From contig MNCI01017725.1 in assembly GCA_015680685.1 (NCBI GenBank), positions 253,314 through 283,290 of the forward strand: 29,977 bases of DNA, in the 5' to 3' direction. Positions 10,850-19,113 of this stretch are shown piece by piece; the stretch's first letter is position 1; every line of letters starts with the position of its first letter. Under the pieces are notes generated by a model. That model was not told where the DNA came from. It did not search any database and worked only from the letters and a program-made list of their open reading frames with translations. The translations under genes were made by a program, and so were the position numbers. The stretch comes from Gnetum montanum. Lineage: Eukaryota > Streptophyta > Gnetopsida > Gnetales > Gnetaceae.

Positions 10850-11019
10850 TGTTGTTGATGTATGATGTGTGTGACTTAGTATTTTCCCAAAGATAGTTTG
10901 TTAATGTGTTTACAACCATTGTGTATGATATAACTAATCTAGATAACTAGCACCATCCCCAACNCGTGTATGATATAACTAATCTAGATAACTAGCACCA
11001 TCCCCAACAATGGTGCCAA
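10578..11019 (-). other. Gag 5' part and untranslated leader with assembly joins
   Basis: Between the primer site and gag, 10918-10963 is repeated almost exactly as 10966-11008 across the 'n' at 10964. The block before 10577 is likewise repeated after it. These are overlapping contig ends that were not merged. They are not biological tandem repeats. Confidence 0.75.
11001..11018 (-). promoter_or_regulatory. Primer binding site, tRNA-Asp type (decayed)
   Basis: One base inside the 5' LTR end the sense strand reads TGGCACCATTGTTGGGGA. The plant tRNA-Asp 3' end predicts TGGCGCCGTTGCCGGGGA, the site used by many Athila/Tat elements. The four differences are all G-to-A or C-to-T, three of them at CpG, as expected from cytosine deamination. 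The site fixes the minus orientation of the element. Confidence 0.8.
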
Positions 11020-12023
11020 TGATGAGCGGTGAGGTACCCCCTACGCCCAACCATACGAATCACAAGTGTTCATGCACAATTCGGTTAAATTCCATGGATG
11101 GGACTAGTTGTGGCGTCTAGATCATTATGCCTTGATCGCAATTCACTATCTTCCCACTTAGACTAGTGGTAGCCTTGCCATGTATGGTTTAGTCCAGAGT
11201 AAGGCATATGATAATTAATGTTGTTTTGGCCTTATGTTTCTCCTAATGAAAATAAAAAAATCAATTACTTAATCTAATTAACAACATAAAGTAAAGTCTA
11301 AACTAGCCTACGGGCGATGAGTGGTCGTTCCTAGCTTACCGTACACATCTTGAACCCACTTATCCACTACTAGGATTACCAAGAGCTATGCTATTGGGCA
11401 AACCAAGCAATAACAGTATTGGAATTACCAAACAAATATGTGTTTATGCTCAAAACTGGTTGCACTCATTCCACCAATTCATTAACATGCATGGAAACAT
11501 AAATATTAACTAAGTATATGGAATATAAATTGCATTAAAAGTAAATTTAATCTAAGTCAAAGCACTGCAATGAATAAGAATCAATCTTGATCGTAGTGTC
11601 ATTCATGGAATGTGTCCAGGGACATTGTTACTCAAATAAGACGTCGTACAACTGACTCAAATCCACATTGCAGGCACTCACTAACTATTCTCTAAGACTA
11701 TGGAATAAAATTACAAGAGTTCAGCTACTCTATTGACCAAAGAATTGCATAAACATGGCTATGAGGACATATTTATAGAGTTTATTGCTAGGCTGCGTCA
11801 ATAGGGCCTTGTTGACACATGAAATGATGTGTTGACATGGCCACGTCAATAGGGCCTCATTGATGCAACTGACCGTGTCAACGAGGCCTCATTGATGCAA
11901 CTTGTTGTCAAAGCCTTGACATCGAAGCCTTGTTATTATAGCCTTGTTGTCGAAGCCTTGACATCAAAGCCTTTCAAAAAGTTAACTTTTTATCAAATAA
12001 CCTAGCCAAGTGATGACTCATCA
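11020..12023 (-). mobile_element. 5' LTR of the 7.1-kb element (1004 bp)
   Basis: It is bounded by TGATGAG (11020) and CTCATCA (12017-12023), followed by TTAAG. It contains the complete middle segment (11414-11567) missing from the other LTR, an antisense TATA box near 11770-11780, and about five 14-bp units at 11899-11968. About 30 mismatches occur in each 200-230 base block compared with 4885-5737, nearly all transitions. Confidence 0.88.
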
Positions 12024-12059
12024 TTAAGTTACTTAGAAGATTTGTTCCATAAAGAGCTA

Positions 12060-13283
12060 TTAGATTATGAAGTTCTTTCATATTACAAATCTGCTATAAA
12101 TCATTACGTTCTTTAGGTCATTACCTTATTAAGTTATTTTTTCCTGCAATACTGCATTAAGTTTAACACCTTATCTTCACCTTCTTGATCAAAGGATCTC
12201 TATTGTAATCTTTTTTAATTTATCTCTTTCGCAACTTACCTTTTTCTTGGTCTACTTGTTCAATGATCCTTTAGACCTAGTTGGTTCTTAAATCCTTGAG
12301 CTTATCCTTAGCATAACTACCTAAAGTTTTCCTAGTTTTGTTTCTTCACCATCAATTATATGCTTCAATTATTCTTTTTATAAAAATTTGTATTCGAGAT
12401 ACTTCTATAATAATGTTTGATACATACCCAATGTAGCATCAAGAAATTCATGTAGCTTTTTATTTTACCTCTAAATTCTCTTTTGTAGGTTCTGCAACAT
12501 TGAGAGAGTTATGTGGCCCTTAGTTTCTTCCTTAAAACTACTTCTGTAGATTATAAAGTCTAGAATCAGTTTTATATATCTCATTAATTACTTCCAAAAT
12601 CTAATTCCACCTTGGTATTGATCATGATTCCAAGGATTTGTATCAACTTTCCACTTTCTTATTTGGAGTTGTAGAAACTACTTCAATTTCTGCCACTTTG
12701 AATGTTTTGCATTGTGCATACATCATGAGAGGCTTGAAGGTGGTTCTAAGGATTTGCATTGTATCCACCCTTAAAGCAAAACATGTTATTCATTTTTAGC
12801 CTTTTGATTCTACTTTCCATGTGATCCTTCTCTAACATGACATAGAAACCTTGCCTGACTAAGCAGTGAAGCTTAAAACTATTAGTAATGCCAACATTTG
12901 TAGCCACAAGTGCATTAGCATTTGCAAAAGAAGTTTTGAAGATTTCAATAAATTTTTCTTTAAAACTATATTTGCAAATATAAACAAATAATAAACTGCC
13001 ACTCAATTCTATCATATGCTTTAGCATAATCAAGTTTCAAAAAAGTAATGTCTTAATTAGAGTCCTTAGTCCATTGCATTCCCTTCCAAGCTGCAACAAC
13101 ATTGTCTAAAATATATCTACCTTTGACAAAGCCAGTTTGCACTAGAGTAATTATTTGAATAATTATTGGTTTTAATCTTCTAGCAAGACATTTAGCCAAA
13201 ATTTTATAAACAAAATTTAGAAGAGTAATAGGGCACCAATTACCAGGGAGATAGCTTGTTTAGGAAAATTTAATATTTGGGGA
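12060..13283 (-). pseudogene. L1-type LINE reverse transcriptase fragment, copy A
   Basis: Reading the minus strand from about 13255 gives NWCPITLLNFVYKILAK, TGFVKGRYILDNVVAAWKG and LKLDYAKAYDRIEW, which are core fingers/palm segments of plant L1 reverse transcriptases. After a frame change it reads SFANANALVATNVGITNSF and LVRQG (ORF 12746-13033). The stretch that should hold the catalytic YADD segment is not recognisable and seems deleted. The lower part (12060-12740) is probably decayed downstream LINE sequence, but I see no clear motif. Copy B (15641-16330 and 17207-17780) keeps NWRPITLL, so the Cys in copy A is a CGC-to-TGC change. The insertion predates the tandem duplication. Confidence 0.8.
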
Positions 13284-13430
13284 TGTTGGAACCTAAAATA
13301 AGTGAAACATAGGTACACCCTAAGATATATAGTCCAATTAGAACTTTATATAATTCAACATTGCCCATTGGAATCAAACCCATGACCTGGAGCTTCCAAA
13401 TCAAGTGTCTTACCACTAGACTAATACCTC
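13284..13430 (-). repeat. tRNA-derived SINE-like element, copy A
   Basis: In sense (minus) it starts with a tRNA-like head: TAGTCTAGTGG fits an A box and GGGTTTGATTCC a B box with a CpG-decayed base. A body follows, with ACTATATATCTTAGGGTGTACC and the ending GTTCCAAC. The same body recurs at 13881-13991 and 14041-14160 and in copy B. The head resembles a decayed Gly-type tRNA. No internal poly(A) tail or flanking duplication was established. Confidence 0.6.
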
Positions 13431-13637
13431 ATTGTTAAGACAATGTAATATTTGACTAATAGATCCTATAGGTCATCAAATGTAATAAAGCTTTAGTTTC
13501 AAATTCAGTTTCACAAGAATGAATGTATCATGTACCTTTAAAGTGCTTGTGGAACATGATTAAGAAGTTGCATGTTTTTGTTTCAATTTTTTTGGACATT
13601 TGGGAGGAAACCAAAGAATTGCATGTAACAATGTCAA

Positions 13638-13815
13638 TGTGATTTGAACTAGTAACCTCTTGTTCGCAAATCCTTGTCAAATAATGAGCTAACGTGCATG
13701 CATGTAGGTAGGGAAATTAGGGTCCAAACCCCAAACAATTTTACCATAACTACGTAAAAGACTTGAACTGGTAACCTCTTGTCTACAAATCCTTGTCAAA
13801 CAATGAGCTAACCAA
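13638..13815 (-). repeat. Two tRNA-like sequences in tandem (13638-13700, 13760-13815)
   Basis: The minus strand reads TTAGCTCATTATTTGACAAGG...CTAGTTCAAATC and, about 120 bases on, TTAGCTCATTGTTTGACAAGG...CCAGTTCAAGTC. Both have A-box-like and B-box-like segments at tRNA spacing, with a shared ACAAGAGGTTAC arm. The mismatches make functional tRNAs unlikely. They look like SINE heads or tRNA pseudogenes. Both are present in copy B (about 19350-19525). Confidence 0.45.
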
Positions 13816-13880
13816 AGCATTTTATCTAGTGCGGGCTAGAGAGAGATAATAACATGGAGGCTTGAACATGAACCTAGGGG

Positions 13881-13991
13881 GTGTCGGAACCCTAAAATAA
13901 TTGTAATATAAGTACACCCCAAGATATATAGTCCAAATATAGTTTTATAACTTAGGATTGCCCATCAAAATTGAACTCATGACTTAACCAT
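13881..13991 (-). repeat. SINE-like body, second copy, inverted to the next
   Basis: It shares the TCGGAACCCTAAAATAA, ACACCCCAAGATATATAGTCC and GCCCATCAAAATTGAACTCATGAC order with 13284-13380. It is in opposite orientation to the copy at 14041-14160, giving an inverted pair about 50 bases apart. The copy B equivalent is about 19598-19710. Confidence 0.55.
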
Positions 13992-14040
13992 CTATAGTGT
14001 GTTATAAAAAGTCCAACAGAAAATTGCAATGTGCCTATAT

Positions 14041-14160
14041 TTCAATTAGACTATATATCTGAGGGTGTATCTATATTAGGTAATGCTAAGTTATAAAATT
14101 GTAATTAAACTATATATCTTGAGGTGTGCCTATATTTCCATTATTATGAGTTCTAACACC
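14041..14160 (+). repeat. SINE-like body repeated twice, plus orientation
   Basis: TAGACTATATATCTGAGGGTG (from 14047) and TAAACTATATATCTTGAGGTG (from 14106) are two tandem copies of the SINE-like body, each followed by a CTATATT segment. The copy B equivalent is about 19760-19880. Confidence 0.55.
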
Positions 14161-14242
14161 TCTCCTATTATAATTGTGCATACAGATAATAAGTCGTGGG
14201 ATTCCAACATTCTTCTTATTTTAACAGTGCCTACCAATGACA

Positions 14243-14310
14243 TGTGGTTCAAGTGGTTACCTCATTGTTTTGTTAGGCATGAGGTTATTAGCTTAAACCA
14301 TACTTGATGA
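14243..14310 (+). repeat. tRNA-like sequence
   Basis: GTGGTTCAAGTGGTTA resembles an A box with a D-loop, and GCATGAGGTTATTAGCTTAAACC a decayed B-box region, as in heads of plant SINEs. It is present also near 19955-20025. No functional tRNA fold is evident. Confidence 0.35.
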
Positions 14311-14983
14311 TTAGTTATATTTCTATCTAATAGTTCTAAATTATCATATTGATTGCGACTTACCCAACCACAAGCCAAGTCTCTAACCAAGTCACCTATG
14401 CTTTTACCAATGTTATGAACATTGAAAATCTTATTTTGGCTTTATGGTTGTATGCACAAAAATTAAATTTCGTAAATTGCAAAAAAAATAAAGTTTATAT
14501 TCATAGTACGAATACCTTCGCTCTCCAGCCGTTGCGTTGGATTTCTAATTGCCTAACGTCTATGTTGGCCGTATGTATCTAACCGTTGTGTTTGTTGTTT
14601 CATAATATGTATATGTAACCTACTCTAACCTTAGCTTACCATCTTTTCAAGTAAATAACGACGTTGCACCCAAACAGTAATATGTGCTTTTTACGGAGAT
14701 TTACCTTCAAATAATTGTTTTTTTTCCCACCGCGGTAAAAGACAGAGTCCTTTCCTGCTGATTAATTCACTGCGTTGATCATTTTTTCTTTCTCATCAAG
14801 GTTCCGGAGCATTGACCGTTAAGATTTAAGATTCCTGAAAATTGAAGGTGCTGAACCTGGACAACTGTTTGGCGATTGCCTGCAGCATCTTCGTCGAAAT
14901 TTCGTCCCGATATCGTCCGTACGCAATGTAATATCCCATATCTGTTTTTCCCGTGTACTTCCTTCTGTATCAGAATGAAAATT
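14311..14983 (+). repeat. Duplicated CCX upstream block without a CCX gene (copy A)
   Basis: This matches 20025-20700, including the CTCTCCAGCCGTTGCGTTGG segment (14521-14540), the CCACCGCGGTAAAA segment (14730-14743), the TGATCA-containing block and the CGTCCCGATATCGTCCGTACG segment. In copy B this block leads into the CCX 5' leader. Here it stops at GAATGAAAATT and is joined to an LTR tail. It is therefore an orphan promoter/leader candidate. No coding sequence is supported. Confidence 0.7.
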
Positions 14984-15071
14984 GGCCTTGGCTCGCACTT
15001 AACCAGACACTTGTACCAACTCAATGAAAATTTGTCTTGGTTCACACTTAACCATACACTTGTACCAACAC
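14974..15071 (+). repeat. 49-bp tandem repeat at the duplication junction
   Basis: Two head-to-tail units start with AATGAAAATT at 14974 and 15023, each followed by a CTTGG...CACTTAACCA.ACACTTGTACCAAC block. The first unit begins in CCX upstream sequence and runs into LTR sequence. The breakpoint unit itself has therefore been re-duplicated. Confidence 0.8.
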
Positions 15072-15227
15072 AAGTCAGATCAGAAAGACAACGATCATGT
15101 CCATAGGTCATTATCTTTACTACTGGGCATTTACAGAGTTAAAGGCCATAGAATTCGATAGGATCACTAGGGAACACTTGTGATTTGTATGATTGGGCAT
15201 AGTGACTACTTGTCGCTTCGCTCATCA
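14984..15227 (+). mobile_element. Truncated LTR tail at the duplication junction
   Basis: It matches 4286-4477, the U5 end of the plus-strand LTR at 3608-4477, through the terminal CTCATCA at 15221-15227. There is no upstream LTR part, because the duplication breakpoint cut it. Confidence 0.8.
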
Positions 15228-15640
15228 TTTACGTTAGAGAGTAATTCACACATTGTCTTGATTTGTAAAATGGTGTATTGAGTCAAGTCAAAGATTTGTA
15301 AGTACAATGAGTTAATTTGTAACTCTTGGTATCAATTCATAACACATACGTAATTCATAAGTCTATGTGTTACAAAACAAAAGATCTAGTTAAGTTTTTG
15401 TTATGAAACAAACTAATTTGTAAGACTAATTAAATACTATTACAAATTCATAACAAAAATGTTGTTATGTTTTGCCAATATGTTGAGTCACAACTCTTTG
15501 TCAAGTTAAAGGTCTAACTAGTACTAAGTTTGAAAGTAAGTTAAGTGAGTGGAGGAAAAGAAAAACAAGAATTAAAGAATAACAGTTGCCCAAGGTGAAG
15601 GAACAACTATTACAACCAAAAGGTTTGAATTTAGTTACTT
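15228..15640. repeat. Anonymous AT-rich segment with empty retrotransposon site, copy B
   Basis: This is the counterpart of 4478-4884. At 15621-15640 the sequence passes straight from GGTTTGAAT to TTAGTTACTT, the unoccupied form of the site that in copy A holds the 7.1-kb element. Confidence 0.7.
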
Positions 15641-16330
15641 AGAATATTTGTTCGATAAAGAGCTATTAGATTATGAAGTTCTTCCATATTACAAATCTGC
15701 TATAAATCATTAAGTTCTTCAGGTCATTACCTTAGTAAGTTATTTTTTGCTGCAATACTGCATTAAGTTTAACACCTTATCTTCACCTTCTTAATCAAAG
15801 GATCTCTATTGTAATCTTTTTAAATTTATCTCTTTCTTAGCTTACCTTTTTCTTGGTTTACTTGTTCAATGACCCTTTAGACCTAGTTGGTTCTTAAATC
15901 TTTGAGCTTATCCTTAGCATAACTACCTAAAGTTTCCCTAGTTTTGTTTCTTCACCGTCAATTATTCTTTTTTATAAAAAAATTATATTTGAGCTACTTC
16001 TATAATAATGTTTGATACATACCCAATGTAGCATCAAGAAATTCATTTAGCTTTGATTTTTACCTTTAAATTCGCTTTCATAGGTTTTGCAACATCAAGA
16101 GATTTATGTGGCCCTTAGTTTCTTCCTTGAAACTACTTTCATAGATTATAAAGTTTAGGATGAGTTTTATATATCTCATTAATGACTTCCAACATCTAAT
16201 TCCACCTTGGTATTGATCATGATTCCAAGGATTTGTATCAACTTTCAAATTTCTTGTTTAGAGTTCTAGAAACTACTTTAATTTCTACCATTTTGAATGT
16301 TTTGCTTTGTGCATACATCATGAAAGGCTT
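15641..16330 (-). pseudogene. L1 LINE remnant, copy B, downstream part
   Basis: It aligns with 12029-12735 of copy A with a few percent mismatch and small indels. It is presumed to be decayed 3' LINE sequence because it continues the RT fragment at 17207-17780 in minus sense. No motif of its own was recognised. It is cut off by the LTR inserted at 16331. Confidence 0.5.
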
Positions 16331-17206
16331 TGATGAGTGGTGAGGTACCCCTACATTCAACCATACGAATACGAGTGTAACATGCGCGATTCAATCGAAC
16401 TCCGTAGACTAAGTGCCTACACGCCTCATGGAACACTTAAGGTTAATTATTCATTGTCTTTCCAGACTTACTTGTATTTGTCACGGTGTATGGTTAAGTA
16501 AGTCTGAGGTATATGATTTTTATATATTTTTATGTTTTATCTCCTATGCTATTGAGGTGAAGGGTTGAAGAGACTAATTACTAACTCTAACTAACTAACT
16601 AAGTCTAAATTAACCTAGCGTCAGCATCCGTTCCCCTTACTGTTCACACCTTGAACCAATGCAACCGTGGTTACCAAATACTAGTCGTTGCTAGGATCAT
16701 CACACGTAACGCACGTGCTCGAAGCGGTCGTACTGAGACACTTAACTAGGAGAGAAGGGTTGAGAAAGATTTAATTCCTAATAAAGCATTTAAATGGAAA
16801 ACAGTAAATAACAATAAATAAAAGTCCTAATTAGCCTATTCCATGCACTGCAAAGTTTATCCAAGAAGCTCGTCTTTATTGCCGTATACAAATTTGTGTT
16901 CAGGTACAATGTTTGCTCGAATAAAGATCTGTTCACTTTAGGACTCCTACTGCGGGCACATGGAAAATATTCTATCTCTGGAGTGATCAATCTGCCAGAG
17001 TTTCACTACGATCTAAGCCTAGGATGATGAAACAAGGAAGAGCCGCCTCTTATTTATAGATATGACGGCGCACCGTGATATCGCGTACACGATATCGTGG
17101 GGGATGACGCGATATCGCGTACGCAATATTGCGAGGGATGCAATATTGCGACAGCCATGATATCGCGTATGCGATATCGCGGCCCATGCGATATTGCGTC
17201 CCATCA
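16331..17206 (-). mobile_element. Solo LTR (876 bp), GATATCGC subfamily
   Basis: TGATGAG (16331) to CCCATCA (17200-17206) is flanked by GGCTT (16326-16330) and AGCTT (17207-17211), a 5-bp target duplication with one mismatch. Copy A has the empty site GGCTT at 12731-12735. Within it are the terminal block GGTACCCCTAC, an antisense AATAAA context near 16870, the GCTCGAATAAAGATC block (16916-16930), an antisense TATA box (17050-17060) and an array of GATATCGC palindromes (17076-17198). CpG sites are well kept, suggesting a recent insertion. No internal sequence is present. Confidence 0.9.
17076..17198. repeat. Palindromic GATATCGC array in U3
   Basis: Several dyads of the form GATATCGCGTACGCGATATC (itself a perfect 20-base palindrome when intact) are separated by about 10-15 bases. 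They lie 16 bases beyond the TATA box on the U3 side. Related arrays are at 213-300 and 17899-17982; a reduced version is at 29192-29203. Confidence 0.85.
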
Positions 17207-17780
17207 AGCTTGAAGGTGGTTCTAAGGATTTGCATTGTATCCACCCTTAAAGCAAAACATGGTATTCACTTTTAGCCTTTTGATTCTACTTTCCATGTGA
17301 TCCTTCTCTAACATGACACAAAAACCTTGACTGACTAAGCAGTCAAGCTTAAAACTATTAGTAATGTCAACATGTGTAGCCACAAGTGCATTAGCATATG
17401 CAAAAAGAGTTTCCAAGATTTCAATAAATTTTTCTTTAAAACTATATTTGTGAACATAAACGATAATAAATTGCTACTCAATTCTATCATATGCTTTAGC
17501 ATAATCAAGTTTCAAAAAAGTGATGTCTTAATTAGAGTCCTCAACCCATTGCATACCCTTCCAAGTTACACCAACATTGTCCAAAATATATCTACCTTTG
17601 ACAAAGCCAATTTGCACTAGAGTAATTAATTGAAGAATTATTGGTTTTAATCTTCCAGCAAGACATTTAGCTAAAATTTTATAAACAAAATTTAGAAGAG
17701 TAATAGGGCGCCAATTACCAATGTACCTTTAATTTTAGTAAGAGAGATATCTTGTTTAAGAAAATTTAATATTTGGGGAT
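17207..17780 (-). pseudogene. L1-type LINE reverse transcriptase fragment, copy B
   Basis: The minus strand reads GNWRPITLLNFVYKILAK, GFVKGRYILDNV and LKLDYAKAYDRIEW, then, in a shifted frame, NALVATHVDITNSFKLDCLV. It is the counterpart of 12736-13283 but keeps about 35 bases near 17720-17755 that copy A has lost. The catalytic YADD segment is not seen. Frame changes and an in-frame stop make it a pseudogene. Confidence 0.8.
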
Positions 17781-17892
17781 GTTGGAACCCAAAATAAATG
17801 AAACATGGGTACACTCTAAGATATATAGTCCAACTAAAACTTTATATAATTCAACATTGCCCACTAGAATCAAACCCATGACCTAGAGCTTC
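17781..17892 (-). repeat. SINE-like element, copy B, interrupted by an LTR
   Basis: This is the body and half the tRNA-like head of the element seen whole at 13284-13430. The remaining head is at 19109-19145. The LTR insertion point falls at GCTTC, in the middle of the head. Confidence 0.6.
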
Positions 17893-19108
17893 TGATGAGA
17901 TGCGATTCGCATAGGCCGCGATATCGCATCCCCCGCGATATCGTGTCATCCCCTGCGATGTTGCATACGCGATATCGCGGTGCACCGTCATATCTATAAA
18001 TAAGAGGCAGCTCTCCCTTGTTTCCTCATCCTAGACTAGAAGTAGGGAAACTCTGGTAGATTGATCACTCTAGAGATAGAATATTTTCCATGTGCTCGTA
18101 GTAGGAGTCCTAAAGTGAACGGATCTTTATTCGAGCAACGTTGTACCTGAACACAAGTTGTGTACGGCAATAAAGACGAACTTCCTNNNNNNNNNNNNNN
18201 NNNNNNNNNNNNNNNNNNNNNNNNNNNNNNNNNNNNNNNNNNNNNNNNNNNNNNNNNNNNNNNNNNNNNNNNNNNNNNNNNNNNNNNNNNNNNNNNNNNN
18301 NNNNNNNNNNNNNNNNNNNNNNNNNNNNNNNNNNNNNNNNNNNNNNNNNNNNNNNNNNNNNNNNNNNNNNNNNNNNNNNNNNNNNNNNNNNNNNNNNNNN
18401 NNNNNNNNNNNNNNNNNNNNNNNNNNNNNNNNNNNNNNNNNNNNNNNNNNNNNNNNNNNNNNNNNNNNNNNNNNNNNNNNNNNNNNNNNNNNNNNNNNNN
18501 NNNNNNNNNNNNNNNNNNNNNNNNNNNNNNNNNNNNNNNNNNNNNNNNNNNNNNNNNNNNNNNNNNNNNNNNNNNNNNNNNNNNNNNNNNNNNNNNNNNN
18601 NNNNNNNNNNNNNNNNNNNNNNNNNNNNNNNNNNNNNNNNNNNNNNNNNNNNNNNNNNNNNNNNNNNNNNNNNNNNNNNNNNNNNNNNNNNNNNNNNNNN
18701 NNNNNNNNNNNNNNNNNNNNNNNNNNNNNNNNNNNNNNNNNNNNNNNNNNNNNNNNNNNNNNNNNNNNNNNNNNNNNNNNNNNNNNNNNNNNNNNNNNNN
18801 NNNNNNNNNNNNNNNNNNNNNNNNNNNNNNNNNNNNNNNNNNNNNNNNNNNNNNNNNNNNNNNNNNNNNNNNNNNNNNNNNNNNNNNNNNNNNNNNNNNN
18901 NNNNNNNNNNNNNNNNNNNNNNNNNNNNNNNNNNNNNNNNNNNNNNNNNNNNNNNNNNNNNNNNNNNNNNNNNNNNNNNNNNNNNNNNNNNNNNNNNNNN
19001 NNNNNNNNNNNNNNNNNNNNNNNNNNNNNNNNNNNNNNNNNNNNNNNNNNNNNNNNNNNNNNNNNNNNTTTTGTATGGTTGAGTGTAGGGGTACCTCGCC
19101 ACTCATCA
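17893..19108 (+). mobile_element. LTR insertion, GATATCGC subfamily, plus strand, with assembly gap
   Basis: TGATGAG at 17893 and CTCATCA at 19102-19108 are flanked by a perfect GCTTC target duplication (17888-17892 and 19109-19113). Copy A has the uninterrupted GAGCTTCCAAATC site near 13389. The sequenced left part holds the U3 palindrome array (17899-17982), the TATA box CTATAAATAAGAGG (17994-18007) and the AATAAA-containing R block (near 18169). The right 40 bases are the U5 end. About 500 bases of a normal LTR are missing in the gap. It could be a solo LTR or a longer element if the N run is not to scale. Confidence 0.85.
18187..19068. other. Assembly gap (882 N)
   Basis: An unbroken N run lies inside the LTR insertion. 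Reading frames that cross it are meaningless. Confidence 0.99.
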
Positions 19109-19113
19109 GCTTC

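Larger units (their letters stand above)
4885..12023 (-). mobile_element. Complete LTR retrotransposon, gag-only, Athila/Tat-like, minus strand
   Basis: Both termini are TGATGAG...CTCATCA, flanked by a perfect 5-bp target-site duplication TTAAG (4880-4884 and 12024-12028). The empty site is preserved in copy B at 15630-15634 (TTTAG). In sense order it has the 5' LTR (12023-11020), a tRNA-Asp-like primer site, a broken gag (10849-7974), about 2.2 kb without recognised coding, a PPT, and the 3' LTR (5737-4885). I found no protease, RT, RNase H or integrase motif. That makes it non-autonomous and similar in layout to the TR-GAG/LARD classes known from plants. The two LTRs differ at about 15% of positions, almost all transitions. 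Single 'n' bases at 5282, 7182-7795, 10577 and 10964 mark assembly joins, some with duplicated flanks, so the true length is uncertain by several hundred bases. Confidence 0.88.
4286..14983 (+). repeat. Copy A of a tandem duplication upstream of CCX
   Basis: The unit runs from inside the LTR near 4286 through 4884, is interrupted by the retrotransposon at 4885-12023, and resumes at 12024-14983. The uninterrupted unit is about 3.6 kb. Copy B is at 14984-20700. Hand comparison of several blocks gives about 3-8% mismatch. For example, 14401-14580 against 20117-20296 differ at about 5 positions, and 13441-13700 against 19149-19410 at about 19. The 3' end of the unit is the GC-richer block that in copy B sits 92 bases before the CCX start codon. 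Copy A has no CCX coding sequence. Confidence 0.85.

Noticed and set aside
13638-13815. Functional tRNA genes
   Set aside because: A- and B-box-like segments exist but the stems are too mismatched for a cloverleaf by eye. Decayed SINE heads are a better fit.
14349-14582. 77-codon open frame, also present at 20107-20334
   Set aside because: The two copies differ by frame-neutral and non-neutral changes alike and have no domain. The identity reflects the tandem duplication and does not show a conserved gene.
17076-17198. CRISPR-like or satellite array
   Set aside because: Spacing is irregular, the palindromes are part of an LTR U3 present in several copies, and this is a plant genome.
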